DNA of 64,000 nt from Actinostola sp. cb2023 (lineage: Eukaryota; Cnidaria; Anthozoa; Actiniaria; Actinostolidae): assembly GCA_033675265.1 (NCBI GenBank), contig JAUJYZ010000783.1, forward strand, positions 186,001 through 250,000, in the 5' to 3' direction. The position numbers and the translations under genes were made by a program. This document shows positions 35,350-45,692 of the stretch, piece after piece (position 1 is the stretch's first letter; the number at the start of each line of letters is the position of its first letter). The notes beneath the pieces are model-generated. The model was not told the DNA's origin. It saw nothing but the letters and a program-made list of their open reading frames with translations, and did no database searches.

Positions 35350-35525
35350 AGTTTGGTTATCGTAAAGTGTTATCCAAAGATATTTCTTATAATTAATTTT
35401 AAGTTAAAAATATATGTTTTTGTATGTTTTTGTTCTTTTGTTAAAACTATTCGCTTGTGACTATTGGACATGTTTTGTTTCTTTTCTTTTGCGGGTCTCA
35501 AAGGAGAATCAGTACATAATAGCAA

Positions 35526-35790
35526 ATGGATTTGAACTATGAATCGATATCACTCAATGTCCGGGGAATGCGTGAATATAAAAAATGCCGAAAAATGTTA
35601 TATTGGCAGTTTAAACATGGAAACGAATCAGAAAGATATGATTCTCACAGGAAACCCATAGTACACCTGAAAAATAGAAAATCAATGGCTTTAGAGGCGA
35701 AATTATTTTCTCACATGGATCATCACACAGTAGAGGAGTGGGGTCCCTATTATGGGACATAATTTTTTGTATTTATTTAATGTGAACTTG
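35526..35790 (+). pseudogene. LINE APE-endonuclease N-terminal fragment
   Basis: The start MDLNYESISLNVRGMREYKK is the usual opening of an exonuclease-endonuclease-phosphatase domain in L1-like ORF2 (a strand with LNVRG, Asn being catalytic). After a frame change the next motif position reads MILTGNP where the family has a LQE(T/S)H motif, with stops after it. It is a decayed LINE fragment. Confidence 0.55.
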
Positions 35791-36452
35791 ATCTTGTTAG
35801 TTAGAAGCATCCATGCACACATAAATAATATACCTATATAGTGTGGATTAAATTTAATTTTAATTGTTGTAATTTGTTGAATCGTCACCTGGTCAGGGTT
35901 ACAAGGATAGAGGAAATGGTACTGACCAAATACATAGTTCAACGATGGTATTGTGTTACCAAAGAAAAGGAAATCGAATTTGAAAAAGGTAGGGTTTATC
36001 AATAGTTCTTGACTTCTAGTTTCAAAGATGGTGGGATGAGGAGACCTTCAGTCCAGGAGTAAGAGAAATGAAAAGTATTAGACCTTTCCGAAGAGGTACA
36101 CATTGATCATAGTAGAGATAAAACTACTTCTTTTGTTTGTGGCTTTTAGGTATGGATTGCCTATGGTGATCCACCTCGAGCAATGATAACAATCATGACA
36201 TAACCTTTTTATACCCGATATATGTGTAGCGTAAAAGACTGTGCAAGGAAAACTCCAATCACTTTGAGCTCCGGTGATGATGCCTAACAAATTAAAGTTT
36301 GTTCAAAAATGAAGGACTGGAAAGAAGCTACCCATCAAGTAGTAGCAATGTTGATTCAACGCTCTCACCATCACCATCAGAGTGCAATGAATCTCAATTA
36401 ATACAAGAAACACTTCAGCTACATTTGGAGCTTGTCGCGATAATCCAAGTCA
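35791..36452. other. No gene recognised
   Basis: Short frames only. The part from about 36290 is probably N-terminal sequence of the polymerase remnant that follows. Confidence 0.35.
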
Positions 36453-37215
36453 TTCTGCTGCTCACAATGTGGAAAATATTGGAAAGAAGCTTTTAGGCTG
36501 TGTAAGCACGAGCTGAAGTGTGAAGGGAAGACAAAGTTTCATTTTGTGATTCCCCCTACAATGCTTGAAGTTGGCAAACGAACGTATTGAAGTTGCAGAA
36601 GAATTACGATATTTCAAATTTGTTGCTATTTATGACTTCCAATGTATGTTCGACAGAGATGACAGCCAAGATAAAAAGTCTGACTCATGCTCTGAATTTA
36701 ACGTCCTCAATGCATTGTCCAACTAATTAAAGCAATAATGTTATATTTAAAACAAATTAGTAGTAATGATAATGCCATTTCATTTCTCATTTTCTCTTTC
36801 CTTTCTATTAGGATGGTTTTGGCATGGTCGTAACTACGAATTAACTGGAAAGAGATGAATGAAAAGAGAGTGCTGAGTCTATGGCTGAGTTGTTTAAGGA
36901 AACACAAGAAACCATCGCCAACGTTAGTCAAGCCTACCAAGAGTTCGAAAAACGAGAATGTGAATGGACTGAAGCTTGTGACTTCTTTTTTTTCTTAATT
37001 CACAACAGTTGATTGATGCAAGTCCCCAACCCAAGTCAGATCCTCCAACTCTCTTTGGATGTGTGCTTTGCGACATTGAGGTACCCACCCACCTCAATGA
37101 TATTTATTCAGAAATGCGTGCAGACTTTAACAAATACAGAATTATCGCCTGAGGATATTGGTGATTTTATGAGATCTTTCGCTGAAGAACACTGTCTATT
37201 TTACTCTCAGTGGCA
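36453..37215 (+). pseudogene. DNA polymerase B (organellar/virus/Polinton type) remnant
   Basis: A Cys/His finger CSQCGKYWKEAFRLCKHELKC is followed, after a frameshift near 36580, by EVAEELRYFKFVAIYDFQCM. This is the exonuclease I region, where the usual Asp-Phe-Glu reads DFQ. Further on, in other frames, come FGCVLCDIEVPTHLNDIYSE and LSPEDIGDFMRSFAEEH, a segment preceding the polymerase domain in this family. Frameshifts and stops separate the blocks, and the polymerase palm is absent. Such genes occur in Polintons and linear plasmids. No integrase or capsid gene is visible nearby, so the parent element is undecided. Confidence 0.55.
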
Positions 37216-37591
37216 TAGTATATACTTAATGGTACCCGAGCAAGCAGGTCACAGGTTACGTCTCCCAGGGTTCAGGCACATGTTCAAATGTCAATCAAGG
37301 TCACTTTTCAATATCCTATTCTTGTCTGGCTTTCGGGTTTTCCCAACTTCTACCACTGCCTTGGTGAGTGACTTGCGTTTATAAACCATAAAGTCTCTCT
37401 GATATCGCATGTGCCGTCTAGGTTTACTTTAGTACAGCCTTTAGCATTGGCTAGGTCATTGCACCTGTTGAGCAACTGTCTGGCTACAAAAGCAAGTCAA
37501 TATAGAATAAATACTCATATCTGCAAGCCTTGCTGCACAATAACAATATAGTTAAAATACTGTTTTACCATAATACTTTCAATCCTCGATC
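37216..37591. other. No gene recognised
   Basis: Between the polymerase remnant and the gag-like region. Nothing specific. Confidence 0.35.
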
Positions 37592-38504
37592 ATGCCTCAT
37601 GCTTCCAAGCGTTTATCATCTTCCTTGGCCCAATCTGAGCAGGATTCTCTGGCAAACTTGTCTACAGAAGTGCTCTGTCTACATCTGCAGGCAAATAACC
37701 AATCCCTGCATGGCAGTCGCCAGCAAATGTTGGCACACCTTCGAAGAGTGGCACCACTCAACGTTAGCAAGGCTTCGAAGTCGTCTCGCAAACTGCCCAA
37801 ATGATCGCGAAGGTGTCTACATGAACGCCCCTGGATGACGAGCAGGACAATTCTGAAAGTTCCGAGCCCGAGTCAGAGCCAGAAGCTCAGTCAGATGCAC
37901 AAGCCGCTTCAGTCCAGAACAGGTAGTGGCAATTCAAGAAATGATTCAAACCAGTCTTGCAGCATGGCAGCTGCCACAAGCTCAACAGCCGGCCTACCAA
38001 CTACCACAACTGGCACAAGCTTGGTCTGTAAATCCACCAACGCACGAGGGTATTGCATCACCCATTGACTTGGACAGTCCCCTGGACGGTCAAATTACTG
38101 TGTACCAAAAAAAAAGATTCACTCATTTTACAAGTAGATTGATCGCCTACATGCGATACATGTCTATCATCAATACCTTCCCTTGAAGAGCACTTGAGAT
38201 GGTTAGGTACCAGGCGATCATCTGCTGCGGTTTTGCCGAATACATAGCCTACAACCGCACTATCCCCTGGGATAGAATTGACTTGGTACTTTGGACGGTG
38301 ACTTTTGCTGGCCTCGCAAAACCTCACTGCACGGTTTGTTCTAGCCCCTATCACAAGCATGAAGACTGGCCGTCTGGTGACCGCCGAAGCCCCCGCAGCA
38401 ACACAGCAACACAGCCCGGCCAAAACAAGTCTGCTACGACTACAACAAGCCAACTGGATCATAAAACAACCGTGTTGCATCCTTATCTGGAGTTTGAAAG
38501 GTGA
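37592..38504 (+). pseudogene. Gag-like ORF: SAP-type helix pair and Cys/His motif
   Basis: The first segment contains LSTEVLCLHLQANNQSLHGS followed by RQQMLAHLRR, which fits a SAP DNA-binding motif. An acidic linker (SEPESEPEAQSD) and a Gln/Pro-rich part follow. Another frame then carries IPWDRIDLVLWTVTFAGLAK and HCTVCSSPYHKHEDWP, a zinc-knuckle-like pair. I recall this combination from anthozoan retroelement (DIRS-like) first ORFs. At least three frame changes are present. It stops just before the hAT transposase, which belongs to a different type of element. Confidence 0.5.
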
Positions 38505-38559
38505 GAAAAACTTACTGCCCACACCCCTCTTACAGTGTTACCTTACCCATGGATAAAAG

Positions 38560-40225
38560 GTGACCAGGGTTTATCTACTACACGAACACTTAAATCCCAA
38601 TAGAAGAGTCACCTATCTCTCCCCACAGTCTCAAAATGAAATGATTCAAGTAATTGGCAAGCACTTCATACAAAGAAAGATTGTACAAGAAATCAAGGAT
38701 GCCAAGTATTACTCTATCCTGGCAGACGAAGCAACAAGCCACAATGAAGAAAACTCACAATTGTGATGAGGTTTGTCAATTCTCAGAAGGAAATCTGCGA
38801 AGAGTTTCTTGAGTTTAAGAAATTGGAGCGCACTTCAGGAGTAGCGATATCCACTGCGCTGCTGGATACCCTAAGAGACCTGAACATCCCAATCGAGGAC
38901 TGTCGTGGACAAGGATATGATGGTGCAGCTTCTATGAGCAGCGGAAGGGTTGGAGTCCAGGCAGAAATCCGTAATCATGGTGCTCCCAAAGCAATCTACA
39001 TCCACTGTGCAGGACATTGCCTTAATCTTGTCGTTGTTCATGCATGTGCCCTGACAGCAGTGAAGAACATGATTGACAAGGTCAAACAAGTTTGCATCTA
39101 TTTTAACTACAGTCCAAAGCGTAATGGGCTATTGGCTGCCATCATTGAAGATCAGCACCCTGAAAACACCAGAAAGAAACCTCTACTTACGTTATGTACA
39201 ACCAGATGGGCAGAGCGAGCTGAATCATACGATCACTTCTATGAAGCTTTCAAATGCATCGTATTCACCCTAGAGATCATAGCACACAATCTACATTATG
39301 ATGAGTGTCCTGACCAGTATAAGGATGGCTGGAGTCCAAGTAGTCGAAAAGATGCTTCAGGACTTCTTCAGGCAATTACCACCTATGATTTCATTATCAC
39401 GTTTGTATGTGCCCACATCACCCTCTCCCACATGACAGGACTTACCGTCAAATTGCAGAAGAAGACGAATGATATTTTCAAGGAGTTCACCATGGTCTCT
39501 GATATACAGAATACATACCAGGATCTACGTAATGATATTGATGGGCATTTTGGTGAAGTATACGACGTTGCTGTGGATATGGCGGCAAGCATTACTGTGG
39601 CTCCACAGATCCCTAGAGTAGCCGTTTGGCAACAACACCGTGCAAATGCTCCTGCTGCATCCCCAAAGGACTACTACAGAATTAATCTGGGAGTCCCTTT
39701 CCTAGATCATATCATCTCGCAGCTAGACGAAAGGTTTTCAAGCATCACCGTAAAAGCCACTCAGCTGCTGGGCCTAGTGCCTTCAGTTATCCAGCAGATG
39801 CAGGTAACAGAGCAAGAGCTAAGAGATGTGTTAGAGCTCTACCAAGATGACCTTCCATCGCCACAGCTGTTCCCAGCAGAGTTTCGCCGTTGGAAGGTCA
39901 GAAGTCAATCAAGTAATGGTGCCGTTGCCGATTCTTGTGCTTCAGCCTTGAAGTTCTGCGATGAAGATGAATTTCCCAACATCTTTGTTCTTTTGAAGAT
40001 TGCTGCCCCCTACCAGTAACAACGTGCGAGTGTGAGCGTTCGTTCAGCACAATGAGAAGGCTGAACAACTACATGAGATGTACAATGGGCCAGGCAAGAC
40101 TAACTTCACTAGCACTGATGCATATCAAGTACGATATGGCAATTGATATGGAAGAGGTTGTGAACATGTTTGCGCATCTCCATCCCAGGCTAATGGAGCT
40201 TACCAATTTAATATTTCGTGAGTGA
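38560..40225 (+). pseudogene. hAT transposase (THAP12/ZMYM6-like), nearly complete core
   Basis: The core contains AKYYSILADEATSHNEENSQ (first catalytic Asp), RGQGYDGAASMSSGRVGVQA and IHCAGHCLNLVVVHA (second acidic motif with CxxH) and, after a one-base frameshift near 40000, TTCECERSFSTMRRLNNYM (catalytic Glu within the hAT dimerisation domain), ending NLIFRE-stop at 40223-40225. A frameshift also occurs near 38762. The N-terminal zinc finger is missing: the frame starts at LLHEHLNPNRRVTYL. With two single-base breaks it decayed recently or carries assembly errors. hAT enzymes excise by hairpin formation and insert with short target duplications. Confidence 0.75.
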
Positions 40226-41099
40226 ACTCAAACATTTTATAAATTGTACATACTCTACATTTTCATGTACCTTTCAAGTATTGTTACAAAACTTATGTTA
40301 GTAGATCGTTCTAGGCCGTGAGCGCACGTACAAGCCGACAATCGATGTCTTTATGTACCTCGTCACTCGGAAGTAACAAGCTTAGGAGCGGTCATTATAT
40401 TGTGACTAATAGTTGCCTATCAATGTCCACTGTAAATCATATACTAAGCAGTGATCGGCAAATAATAGTAAGCCGAACTTTAGTCAAGTTAAAAGTAAGG
40501 TCCAACTAGGAATCTAGTGTTTTACCAATGCTGTAGCAGCAACACAAGCGAAATCGGAATAGTAAAGGTTATAAGCTATCCGAAAGTACGAAAATAATAG
40601 GAATTAAACGAGAATGGGAAGAATAGTATACACTTGTGAACAGCAGCTAAGGTGTGGCTGATAAGCTGTACACAAAAGTAGGAGCAAAAAAATAAGTAAG
40701 AAAAATACGTTTAAGTACCTTTTACCTTAGCTTAAAAATACCCTGGAAATGCAGGAAATGACGTTTAAGAAGACCTAGATTTCAAAACGTCTGTTCAAAA
40801 TACAATTGATACTTTTAAGAAATTTATTACCATTATTCAATCTAAAAAGTACAGTGCACGCATCTCCAAGAACTTCTAGTTCATTTTTTATATGATAAAA
40901 AAGATATTATTATTATTTCAATTCATGAATCGTTGTAAATTTTGATATATATTTTATGTTAATTTTGGAGAGTAGTCTTTACATGGAAATTAAGTTTCCC
41001 CCTTACTACTATCCTATACCATCTGTAATTTTGTTTTATTTATATTATTTGGTATGAAGTATAATTAAACTTTAACCCCACTGACAGCATACAGTTTCT
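40226..41099. other. No gene recognised
   Basis: AT-rich sequence after the hAT transposase; a likely 3' region of that element. No matching inverted end found. Confidence 0.35.
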
Positions 41100-41372
41100 C
41101 TCACAAAAGAATTGTGGAATAATAAAACCCTTACTTGATAGTTTGACATGCAACATTGTGCAACATTGGGCTCAGAAAAATACTACGCAACTCGTAAAAT
41201 ATCTGCGCGTATTATCTGTCAAGCCATCAAATAAGCTGTATATATCAATGATATGACAATACTTTAATCCTTTAGTTCTCATTGCATAAGGACTGTAACG
41301 TGTCTGTCAACAGTTTGTTACGATAGGGATTACATCGCCGGTACTGCTATAAGGCACAACGGACACTCCATC
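41100..41372 (-). repeat. Inverted, internally deleted copy of the 33.6-34.5 kb element
   Basis: On the minus strand this matches the inside of the pogo-like element: the stretch starting GCCTTATAGC..GTACCGGCGATG (33630 region) through AGGATTAAAGTATTGTC, then a jump to the part with GTATTTTTCTGAGCCC (34360 region). The copy ends abruptly at the recombinase frame that opens at 41373. Confidence 0.75.
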
Positions 41373-42383
41373 GAGCGAGACCTAAATAATCCGCCTCACA
41401 AACGAGGGATCAAGATTGCAGGAAACCCAGAGTTTTCAAGTTCCAACAGACTTCTGGATGCCAAAATTAAACAACTAAAGAAGGAAGGAAAAGAAAACAC
41501 TCAACACAAACCTGCAATAGCTGCTGAAGACCTACGAAAGCTAAAAGAATCTGACGTTCTGAAACCATCAACACCACTCGGGCTCCTACGAAACGTGTGG
41601 TTCCACACAACCTTGTTTTGGTGCCGTCGAGGACGAGAAGGACAGAGCCTACTTACTCCCAACATTTTTCAGTTTGAAAATGATCCACAAGGCAAGGCGT
41701 ACATCACCATGGCCCACAATGAGTGTACGAAAAACCATCCTGGTGGAATCAACGACGTAGAAAGCTTTGAAAAAGATGGACGTATGTACGAAACAACTAG
41801 TGAAGCAAACGATGGATACTATGCCCTTCGACTTTACATCTCGAAGCTCAATCCAAGCTGCAAAAGTTTTTTTCAGTACCCGAAAAGAGAGTGGAAGCCA
41901 ACAGACGAAGATTGGTATGAGAATCGTCCTCTTGGTGTCAACAAGTTGGGTAATACGATGAGCGAAATTAGCCGTGAAGCCGCCCTTTCACGCCGATATA
42001 CCAACCATTCCTTGAGAGCAACAGCCATAACACTTTGGTCAGAAGCAGGAATTTCTAATAGACACATCATGGCCATCTCCGGACACAGGAATGAGCAAAG
42101 CCTGAGGCATTATAACTCACGTCCCTCATCACTTCAACTGCAGCAGTACAATGTCTTGGCACGGGCCCTTGAAGGCAACCAAAGTCAGCTACACCAGACT
42201 GCCAACCAGCAAAACCAACAGTTTTCCGTTGAGGGAAATCAAGTCCACAATTTCTCTGGATTCTTTACTTCTGATCTAAACACGCGGCATGTTGGGAGAA
42301 CACGAGAGAAGCGTAGGAAACCACGACAATTTATTTATAATTTCATGATATATTTCAACTACATATACAGTCAATGTCATTAA
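41373..42383 (+). pseudogene. DUF3504 (Crypton-type) tyrosine recombinase, 5'-truncated but catalytic part intact
   Basis: A continuous frame runs from at least 41373 (NNPPHKRGIKIAGNPEFSSS; the first ATG-like start is later) to 42383. It contains TLFWCRRGREGQSLLTPN (catalytic Arg), YTNHSLRATAITLWSEAG (HxxR), AISGHRNEQSLRHYNSRP (GH and the Tyr nucleophile) and a Gln/Asn-rich tail. All residues expected for the recombinase active site after the first Arg are readable. The 5' end abuts a foreign repeat, so the start codon and N-terminal domain are lost. The 3' end runs into a MITE at 42368, which supplies the last few codons. Relatives are KIAA1958, QRICH1 and ZMYM. Confidence 0.7.
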
Positions 42384-42656
42384 CGTTGTCCAGCAAAAAA
42401 GAGATTAACACTACAGTAAATGTCACGTGTCTCATTCTATATTCGTTTTGCACACGTGGAACTTTAATTTCAAAAGCATAAATCACCTCTGCATGTGAAA
42501 ATGGCTATTGTTAACATTATTTTCTCACACCGAGGTGATTTATGCTTTTAAAATTATTAAAATTCCACGCGTGCAAAACGAATATAGAATGAGACACGTG
42601 ACATTTATTGTAGTGTTAATCTCTTTTTAGCTGGACAATGCTAACGACATTGACTG
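42368..42656. mobile_element. Tc1/mariner-type palindromic MITE
   Basis: A 289-bp element starting CAGTCAATGTC and ending in its complement, between TA dinucleotides (42366-42367, 42657-42658). The arms of about 120 bp are nearly perfect complements (CACGTGTCTCATTCTATATT in both). It supplies the stop codon of the recombinase frame before it. Confidence 0.85.
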
Positions 42657-42660
42657 TATA

Positions 42661-42905
42661 TTCACTCTATTCACCAAAGGCAAGGTCACAAGGAAGAAAG
42701 CAACAAGACTGTCAGTTGTTCAGATGCTTCAGCAAAAGAATAACAAAAAAGCAGATCTCAAGGAAAAAGAACTCCAGTTAAGATCAGAGGAACTTGAACT
42801 GCAAAAGAAAAAGTTTGAACAAGAGGCTACTGAGAGAAAATAAAAACTGTCATTGGAACTACAAGAAAGGAGAATGTTTATTCAATTCATGAAAGACAGA
42901 TTGTA
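42661..42905 (+). pseudogene. Coiled-coil C-terminal fragment (Myb/SANT-type transposon protein?)
   Basis: The frame reads KVTRKKATRLSVVQMLQQKN, then KEKELQLRSEELELQKKKFE, a heptad-rich charged helix, interrupted by a TAA, and continues LSLELQERRMFIQFMKDRL-stop. Such tails end many Myb/SANT-like DNA-binding proteins encoded by Harbinger-type transposons, but a Myb domain is not seen, so the assignment is weak. Confidence 0.35.
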
Positions 42906-43101
42906 ATGCAGCTGCTTTTAAACTTTGTCACTTTTGTAATTTGTTATTTGATGCCTGTTGCTCAGTTTCATTGAAAACAGTGCTATTTTGAGTTAGAGGT
43001 ACATTTGTACATTTCATCCCCAGAAAAAAATATACTGGGTACTCAAACAAGTTCTAAAGTAGATGGTTGCTGCAGGATTTATTTATTGGATTTATTATTA
43101 A

Positions 43102-43254
43102 ATATCACAAATGTACAAATTGTGGGATTGTGCAAAGTCAAGGTGCTCGGGTGTTTCCTGGAGTAAAACTTCCGAAACAATTGCATCCAAGTCACCAGCG
43201 CCCTGCAGTATCAAGTCCTGGATAGTTGACATGGGAATATCTCGCGGCACACTA
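43102..43254 (-). CDS. Possible last exon of the DMRT-like gene
   Basis: The frame reads VPRDIPMSTIQDLILQGAGD, then EVLLQETPEHLDFAQSHN and YICDI-stop, with ATAATAAATCC and AATAAATAAA just after. The acceptor would be AAGTAG at about 43255. The stretch IQDLILQGAGDLDAIVSEVL has the leucine/GD/AI spacing of CUE-like DMA motifs in some DMRT proteins. This is a weak match, and the link to the upstream exons is not shown. Confidence 0.35.
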
Positions 43255-43435
43255 CTTAAAGTGCATGTGAAGCTTATTTTTTTATTTAAAAAATCGATTA
43301 CATATGAAGTGAATAGTGGGATGGTTCAGTATTTTGTGATTTGAGCTTCGCATTTGCGAGTTATAAAGGTTTGAAATCGTGATATGCTAATTTGATATGC
43401 TAGTAACGTTTAAAAAAATAAGCGTCATAGGCACT

Positions 43436-43527
43436 TTAACTCTCCAGCTGTTCCTTTTTCATTTTTTCGTGCTGTGGCAACTTCTTTGCATCGCTGTCCT
43501 CTTGTATATGTACTTGATATTTGGGCT
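43436..43527 (-). CDS. Second exon of the DMRT-like gene, 3' part
   Basis: On the far side of the Tc1/mariner element the frame continues, with one TA counted, as KPKYQVHIQEDSDAKKLPQH and ends LES-stop at 43436. That the frame stays open for 30 charged codons only when the element is skipped supports insertion into a coding exon. Confidence 0.5.
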
Positions 43528-43724
43528 TACAGTTGATTTCACGAAACTTTGGCCGCGTCGATTCCGAGGTTGGTTGGGAACTTGGGAACTAGAGCAGGAA
43601 GTTGACAAGCCCATTGTTAACGGGCCAATCAAATTCTGAACTTTACAACGAAATTGGCAACTTCGTTCTGAATTTCACAACGAAGTTCCCAACCAAGTTC
43701 GGAACTTCAATCGCACGTGGCGGC

Positions 43725-45394
43725 ATGGCGGACTGCGAGGCGGCTAGTGTAGCAGAAAGCCGTTATGATTCCAAGCTTATATGTTGGATTAACGAGTTCC
43801 AAAAACAGCTGGATGATCCCAAACATTACAAACAAGTATACGAAACGCTAAAAGCCAATGGGTTTACCTCGAGTTTGAAATTAAAACTCATCTGCGAGGA
43901 CGAGTTGAATATCATGTTTACTGACCGGGTTTTGCCTTTGGACGCGAAAACGTTACTAGCATATCAACTGAATTTGCTCCGAGAAGAGTCACCACTGGTT
44001 TCGAAATCAAGATTCTGTAATACTACGGGCCGTATGGAACCAGAAAAAGGTGAAAATTCGAAAGCACCCAGAAAGGTCAGTAATTTACTATTCAAATGTT
44101 TGATGCTTGTGCACTTCGTCGCGTTGGCTATATGTTTTATTTTCAATTTATATATTCCCCAACAGAATGTTGTCCGAGCCCTACAACATCAAGAAGAAAA
44201 ACTAAAACTGCAAGTTATCAAGGAGAAAGACGAGCTTAAAGAGATAGATTTTAATATCGACTCGATGAATGTAAATATACGTGAGCAAGCAGCAATCGGC
44301 AGTGGAAAAACTGTGTGTGGGCACTGTCATCACCGTGGTCATCGTCACCAGCCTACTAAACCTTGTATGCTGAAACGATGTACGGAATACACTTATTGTG
44401 GAATAAAAGACAAACACCCTGAGTACTTTTCCAAACTGAACTCTCTTCAGCTTGAATGCAGGAAGAAGGAAAATGCAATTTCTGAGATAGAGAATCAGAT
44501 CAACTCAATGCAACAGTTTTCATCAAGTAGCGAGTTTCAATTTGTTAAAAATCTTACTCCACGTATGTACGAAGTTGACATAACTTATAAGACCAACAAA
44601 GCGAAACTAATGCGCGATGTTCGTTTGCTCCGCGAATGCCTAGATGGGAAGATACCACCCATTACCACAAACGATACTGAACAACTTGGTTTACTCATTG
44701 CAAAGTTCATGGAAACTAAAGGTGTTAAAGCGGATGACAACACAGAACTGTTTCAGGACATTTCTCAAGACAATTACATTGATCTCTCTCCAGTGAAAGG
44801 AAAAGTAGGTTTTGAGGAATCTGTCGAGTCTAAGCGGTCAAATAGGTCTGAGAAAAAGAAAAGTTTTGACCTGGTTGCAGGCCGTTCCAGGTCTTCTGAC
44901 AGTGAGTCAATGCATTCACTGTCTTCTAGTAGTGAAGACGAAAGTTCAGCCTCTCTGCGCAAAAGACACAAGAAAAAACAGAAAGAAAAACGCCGTAAAA
45001 GGAAAGGACATTCCAAGCATACCCATAAACACGGCTACGCTTGGGTTCATCGGACGAAGATCATCCAGGGAGAAAAAAATATACATTCAACCCTGTCAAT
45101 CCTTATTCAATGCCCTTTATGAACCCGTTTGGTTTTTATCCCCCAAACGGTGCCAGCATGTTTCCGGCATTACAAGGTGCATATGGCAGGTACGGTAGTG
45201 TTGAAACAATGCGCCAACCTTTTGCTCCACCTTATAACTTAGTTGTGGGATCTGGCAACTTTACTGCGACTGCTTCTAGTACTACTAATACCACCCCTAC
45301 AAAGCCAGAGTACTCGAGAAGCGATATCTCTCAATCACCTGCTAGTGATAAAGCTGCTCAAGCATTGCTCGAACTGGGAAATAATCCTAGATAG
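43725..45394 (+). CDS. Passenger gene of the Tc1/mariner element: SAM-like, Cys/His, coiled-coil protein
   Basis: From MADCEAASVAESRYDSKLIC the protein of about 525 residues shows a SAM-like helical domain (about residues 15-95), a coiled coil (KLKLQVIKEKDELKEI), a Cys/His cluster VCGHCHHRGHRHQ..KPC..KRCTEYTYCG (about 165-200), a second coiled coil, then a Ser/Glu stretch, a Lys/Arg-rich block (KRHKKKQKEKRRKRK) and an aromatic/Pro tail (NPYSMPFMNPFGFYPPN). A 90-nt intron (44076-44165, GTCAGT..CCCAACAG) divides into whole codons; unspliced it would add a hydrophobic segment. A frameshift lies between 45029 and 45056. The function is unknown; nuclear RNA or DNA binding is a guess from the basic block. 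I recall similar proteins as repeated hypothetical genes in corals. Confidence 0.6.
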
Positions 45395-45692
45395 AACTCT
45401 AGATATAATCATTTTCGCTGGAACTGATAAATAACTATGCTTTCTGTTTTTGAAATGAACTATATATTACAGTATATATATAGTACAGTATTGTTGTATT
45501 GACAAATACTATGTTAGAGTGCTCGCACTAAACCCATGAAAAATAATTAGTACTAAATAGCACTATTAAATTAATCCCACGGTGGAGATATAAATAGCAC
45601 AAAAAATACACCCAACACAAATAACAACAGTTTCAGTTCACTGTTTACAAAACAAAACGTTATTATAGTTCTTACTACTGTTTCAACATTGT

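Noticed and set aside
43602..43724. Upstream in-frame start MTSPLLTGQSNSE for the passenger gene
   Set aside because: The same peptide opens the transposase frame from the other repeat, so it is inverted-repeat sequence; the Met at 43725 starts the part specific to this gene.
44076..44165. Hydrophobic segment read as a membrane helix in the passenger protein
   Set aside because: It has GTCAGT at the start and CCCCAACAG at the end and is most simply an intron that happens to be open; kept only as a possible retained form.
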